Shown: positions 5,153-7,010 of the stretch, piece after piece
Position numbering within the stretch: the first letter of the stretch is position 1
How the letters are laid out: each line of letters begins with the position of its first letter
Origin: Pseudomonadota bacterium
GTDB taxonomy: Bacteria; Pseudomonadota; Alphaproteobacteria; Rhizobiales; Methylopilaceae
DNA length: 7,010 nucleotides
Direction: 5' to 3'
Assembly: GCA_023389135.1 (NCBI GenBank)
Contig: JAEWEX010000229.1
Location: 1-7,010 of the forward strand
Notes under the pieces: generated by a model
Told to the model about the DNA's origin: nothing
Seen by the model: the letters and a program-made list of their open reading frames with translations, nothing else
The model's database searches: none
Translations under genes and position numbers: made by a program

Positions 5153-6010
5153 ATGACCGACATGGCTAGAGCCCCGCGCCCGACGGACAGGCGCCGCAAG
5201 AAGGCAGGAACGGTCTCGCTGGACGAGGAGGTCTTCAACGCGATCCGCACCATGATCGCTGAGCGCCGCCTGCTGCCCGGCGAGCATGTGGTGCCCGAGC
5301 GCCTGGCGAAAGAGATGTCGGTCAGCCGCACGCCCGTGGTGAACGCGCTCAAGCGGCTGAAGCAGGACGGGCTGATCGACTGGGTGACCAATTCCGGCGC
5401 GTTCGTGAAGCGCTTCACCAGGCTGGAGATCGCCCAGATATTCGAGTTGCGCGAGGTCATGGAGGGACTGTCGGCCCGCCACGCGGCGCGCAACCTGTCG
5501 GTGGCGGAGATCGACGCGCTGGAGGAGCTGTTCGCCGATTTCCAGGGCCTGCCGGAGGGCCAGCTCAGCCCGCGCGTGGTGCGCGCCTACCTGACCCAGG
5601 ACCGCAAGTTCCACCGCGCCATCATCGACGCCGGCGCCAGCCCGCCGCTCCGGCGCGCCATCGACCTGGTGCATGTGACGACGGCGGCGGATTCGGCCGG
5701 ACTGATCCGCACCGTGTCGGTGGGCGTGGCGGAGCACCAGGTGATTTTGCAGGCGTTCCGCGACCGCGACCCGGAGGCGGCGGAGGCGGCCATGCGCACC
5801 CATCTCAACCGCTCCGTGGTCTGGCTCTACGAGGAGGCGGAGGCGGAAAAGGAGCAGGCGCTGGCGGACGACGAGGCGGCGGCCGAAGCCGCCCCTCAGC
5901 CGCGGTCGGGGCGGAAGAGCGGCTCGCGCACGCCCGCGGTCGGGACCACGACAGAAAACAGCGCCCCCGCCTCCGGCTCGCGCGCCAGGGCGTCCTCGCT
6001 CATCCGCTGA
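5153..6010 (+). CDS. GntR-family transcriptional regulator with FCD ligand-binding domain
   Basis: This 285-residue DNA-binding regulator is of the FadR-like (FCD) branch. The N-terminal winged helix-turn-helix spans about 20-88: a helix at 23-38, the LLPGE turn (40-44), the recognition region LAKEMSVSRTPVVNALKRLKQDGLI (51-75), and the wing SGAFVKRF (81-88). The all-helical FCD domain (about 92-225) keeps the usual metal-binding set, Asp150 and His154 in DRKFH, His195 in EHQ, and His217, so it probably binds a carboxylate effector through a metal. The frame is open back to 4916, but that part crosses the promoter region and is not GntR-like; ATG 5162 is an alternative start. About 40 extra C-terminal residues after the FCD domain, rich in Ala and Glu and then in Ser, Gly and Arg, are unusual, and they are encoded opposite the end of the lactonase gene. 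It diverges from the SDR operon and probably controls it and itself. Repression relieved by a pathway acid is the common pattern. Confidence 0.92.
   Translation: MTDMARAPRPTDRRRKKAGTVSLDEEVFNAIRTMIAERRLLPGEHVVPERLAKEMSVSRTPVVNALKRLKQDGLIDWVTNSGAFVKRFTRLEIAQIFELREVMEGLSARHAARNLSVAEIDALEELFADFQGLPEGQLSPRVVRAYLTQDRKFHRAIIDAGASPPLRRAIDLVHVTTAADSAGLIRTVSVGVAEHQVILQAFRDRDPEAAEAAMRTHLNRSVVWLYEEAEAEKEQALADDEAAAEAAPQPRSGRKSGSRTPAVGTTTENSAPASGSRARASSLIR
5878..5893 (-). terminator. UUCG hairpin just after the lactonase stop, possible 3' end signal
   Basis: On the minus strand, two bases after the lactonase TGA, the sequence reads GGCGGC-TTCG-GCCGCC. It forms a 6-bp GC stem closed by a C(UUCG)G loop, a well-known extra-stable tetraloop. 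No T-tract follows, so it may act as a transcript-stabilising or rho-assisted 3' end and not as a classic intrinsic terminator. It lies inside the reading frame of the convergent regulator. Confidence 0.4.
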
Positions 6011-6768
6011 CGGGCGGAGGTGACATAGAGCGTCTTGAGGTCGTCCCCGCCCAGCGCGCAGGCCGAGACCTGGCCGGCCGGCAGCGCGATCACCGCATCG
6101 ACGCGGCCGTCGGGGGCGATCCTCGCCACCTGCCCTCCCCCGTAGCGGGCGTGCCACAGGCACCCCGCCTCGTCGACGGTGGCGCCGTCCGGCATGCCCG
6201 GCAGCGCGCCGGCGGCCAGCAGGACGCGCGGGTTCGACGGCGCGCCGTCGTCGATGTCGTAGTCGTAGGCCATGACCGCGCCGGTCCAGGAATCGGCGAA
6301 GTACATGATGCGCCCGTCGGGGCTCCAGGCGAGGCAGTTGGGGATGGTGATGCCGGCCAGCATGCGGGACAGGCCGCGGCGGTCGTAGCGGTAGAAGGCG
6401 CCGTTGGGCTCGCGCGCGGTGTCGTCCAGCGTGCCCAGCCAGAAGCGCCCCTGCCGGTCGCAGCGCCCCTCGTTGGAGCGGTTGGCGGGCCGGTCGGGCT
6501 CCACCGCCGCCGCCTCGCGGAAGCCGCTGCCCGGCCGGTAGAACCCGACGCCCTTGCGCATGGCGAGGATCAGGCCGTCATCGCCGTCGAGCGCCAGCGC
6601 CGCGACCAGGTCAGGTGCGATCACCGTCTCCACCGCGCCGGTCCCGGGGGTCAGCGCATGAATGCGCGACGCACGGATGTCGGTCCACAGCAGCCGGCCC
6701 GAGCGCCAGCACCAGACCGGGGATTCCCCCAGCAGGTTGTTCCCGCGATGGACGATTTCCGGGGTCAT
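5896..6768 (-). CDS. SMP-30/gluconolactonase-family sugar lactonase
   Basis: This 290-residue six-bladed beta-propeller protein is expected to hydrolyse a sugar lactone to the open aldonic or aldaric acid, using one divalent metal. The metal ligands of the family are visible: Glu15 in LLGESPVW, Asn144 in [12 protein letters not shown], and Asp194 in [12 protein letters not shown]. The substrate-side segment [18 protein letters not shown] (97-114) has Arg97 and Asn99 in the usual places, with NEG where many members have NDG. PNC, in place of the more usual PNG or PNS, is a minor variation. There is no signal peptide, so it is cytoplasmic. The ATG at 6768 overlaps the stop of the upstream dehydrogenase as ATGA and has no Shine-Dalgarno of its own, implying coupled translation. 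The 3' end overlaps the GntR gene tail to tail by 115 nt. With the SDR and mutarotase it suggests an oxidative, lactone-forming sugar route. Confidence 0.93.
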   Translation of the reverse strand: MTPEIVHRGNNLLGESPVWCWRSGRLLWTDIRASRIHALTPGTGAVETVIAPDLVAALALDGDDGLILAMRKGVGFYRPGSGFREAAAVEPDRPANRSNEGRCDRQGRFWLGTLDDTAREPNGAFYRYDRRGLSRMLAGITIPNCLAWSPDGRIMYFADSWTGAVMAYDYDIDDGAPSNPRVLLAAGALPGMPDGATVDEAGCLWHARYGGGQVARIAPDGRVDAVIALPAGQVSACALGGDDLKTLYVTSARQRMSEDALAREPEAGALFSVVVPTAGVREPLFRPDRG

Positions 6769-7010
6769 TGCAGGCGGTCGAGCACGGCGCGGGTGGCGTC
6801 GCGCAGGCCGGTGGTCCCGCCGAACTCCATGGGCTGCAGCGCCTTGTCCTCGTAGGCCGCCCAGACGGCCGCCTCCACCGCCTCGCCGGCGGCCACCAGC
6901 CGCTCGTCGCCGTGGCGGGCGCCCAGCCAGTCCAGCATCATGGCCATGGACAGCAGCATGGCGGTGGGGTTGGCCTTGTCCTGGCCGGCGATGTCGGGCG
7001 CGGTGCCGTG
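6765..7010 (-). CDS. Isocitrate/isopropylmalate dehydrogenase-family protein, C-terminal part (cut by right edge)
   Basis: The last 81 residues of a minus-strand gene are present, opening at the edge with [21 protein letters not shown]. This is the cofactor-site loop and following helix of the beta-decarboxylating dehydrogenase family (isopropylmalate, isocitrate, tartrate/D-malate and homoisocitrate dehydrogenases). The region continues with MAMMLDWLG and ends in [19 protein letters not shown], the usual C-terminal helix. HGTAPDIAG is more like the isopropylmalate/tartrate branch than classical NADP isocitrate dehydrogenase. The substrate-defining N-terminal half is outside the window, so the reaction cannot be chosen. 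The 4-nt overlap with the lactonase start and the catabolic setting favour a tartrate/malate-like hydroxy acid over leucine synthesis; this is inference. Confidence 0.85.
   Translation of the reverse strand, partial: HGTAPDIAGQDKANPTAMLLSMAMMLDWLGARHGDERLVAAGEAVEAAVWAAYEDKALQPMEFGGTTGLRDATRAVLDRLQ

Noticed and set aside
5039..6163. Long minus-strand open frame opposite the GntR gene
   Set aside because: It has no recognisable motif, it covers a clear winged-helix/FCD protein on the other strand, and its left end runs into the AT-rich control region. It is a GC-driven shadow.

Overview
The window is a very GC-rich bacterial segment. Coding density is high, third codon positions are strongly G/C, and start/stop overlaps of the ATGA type are frequent. 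TRAP transporter genes sit beside sugar-oxidation enzymes and a GntR regulator, which fits a free-living or plant/soil-associated proteobacterium, most likely an alphaproteobacterium. That lineage call is inference; no rRNA or other phylogenetic marker is present.

Layout. On the minus strand, from 4797 leftwards, runs a tight operon: an SDR dehydrogenase (4012-4797), a three-gene TRAP transporter dctP-dctQ-dctM (2934-3947, 2395-2937, 1112-2398), a galM-like aldose 1-epimerase (120-1115), and, 93 nt further on, what looks like the start of another gene running off the left edge. dctP/dctQ, dctQ/dctM and dctM/galM overlap by 4 nt each, so translational coupling is likely. Diverging from the SDR gene across a 355-nt AT-rich-centred intergenic region is a plus-strand GntR/FCD regulator (5153-6010). 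Its 3' end overlaps by 115 nt, tail to tail, an SMP-30-type lactonase (5896-6768, minus strand). The lactonase start overlaps by 4 nt the stop of an isocitrate/isopropylmalate dehydrogenase-family gene that enters from the right edge.

How it may work together (inference). DctPQM would import an organic acid or sugar acid. The mutarotase would interconvert anomers of a cyclic sugar or uronate. The SDR would oxidise the cyclic form to a lactone, and the SMP-30 protein would hydrolyse the lactone to an open acid. The isopropylmalate-dehydrogenase-like enzyme would act on a downstream hydroxy acid. The GntR/FCD protein is the obvious local regulator, and its likely operator region is the divergent intergenic segment, which holds three copies of the hexamer ATGCGA/TCGCAT within 46 bp. 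The substrate cannot be read from this sequence.

No tRNA, rRNA, CRISPR array, insertion sequence or phage gene was seen. The parts are known families. The least ordinary items are the regulatory hexamer cluster, the stable UUCG-type hairpin two bases after the lactonase stop and inside the regulator's reading frame, and an Asn in place of a usually conserved Asp in the mutarotase.
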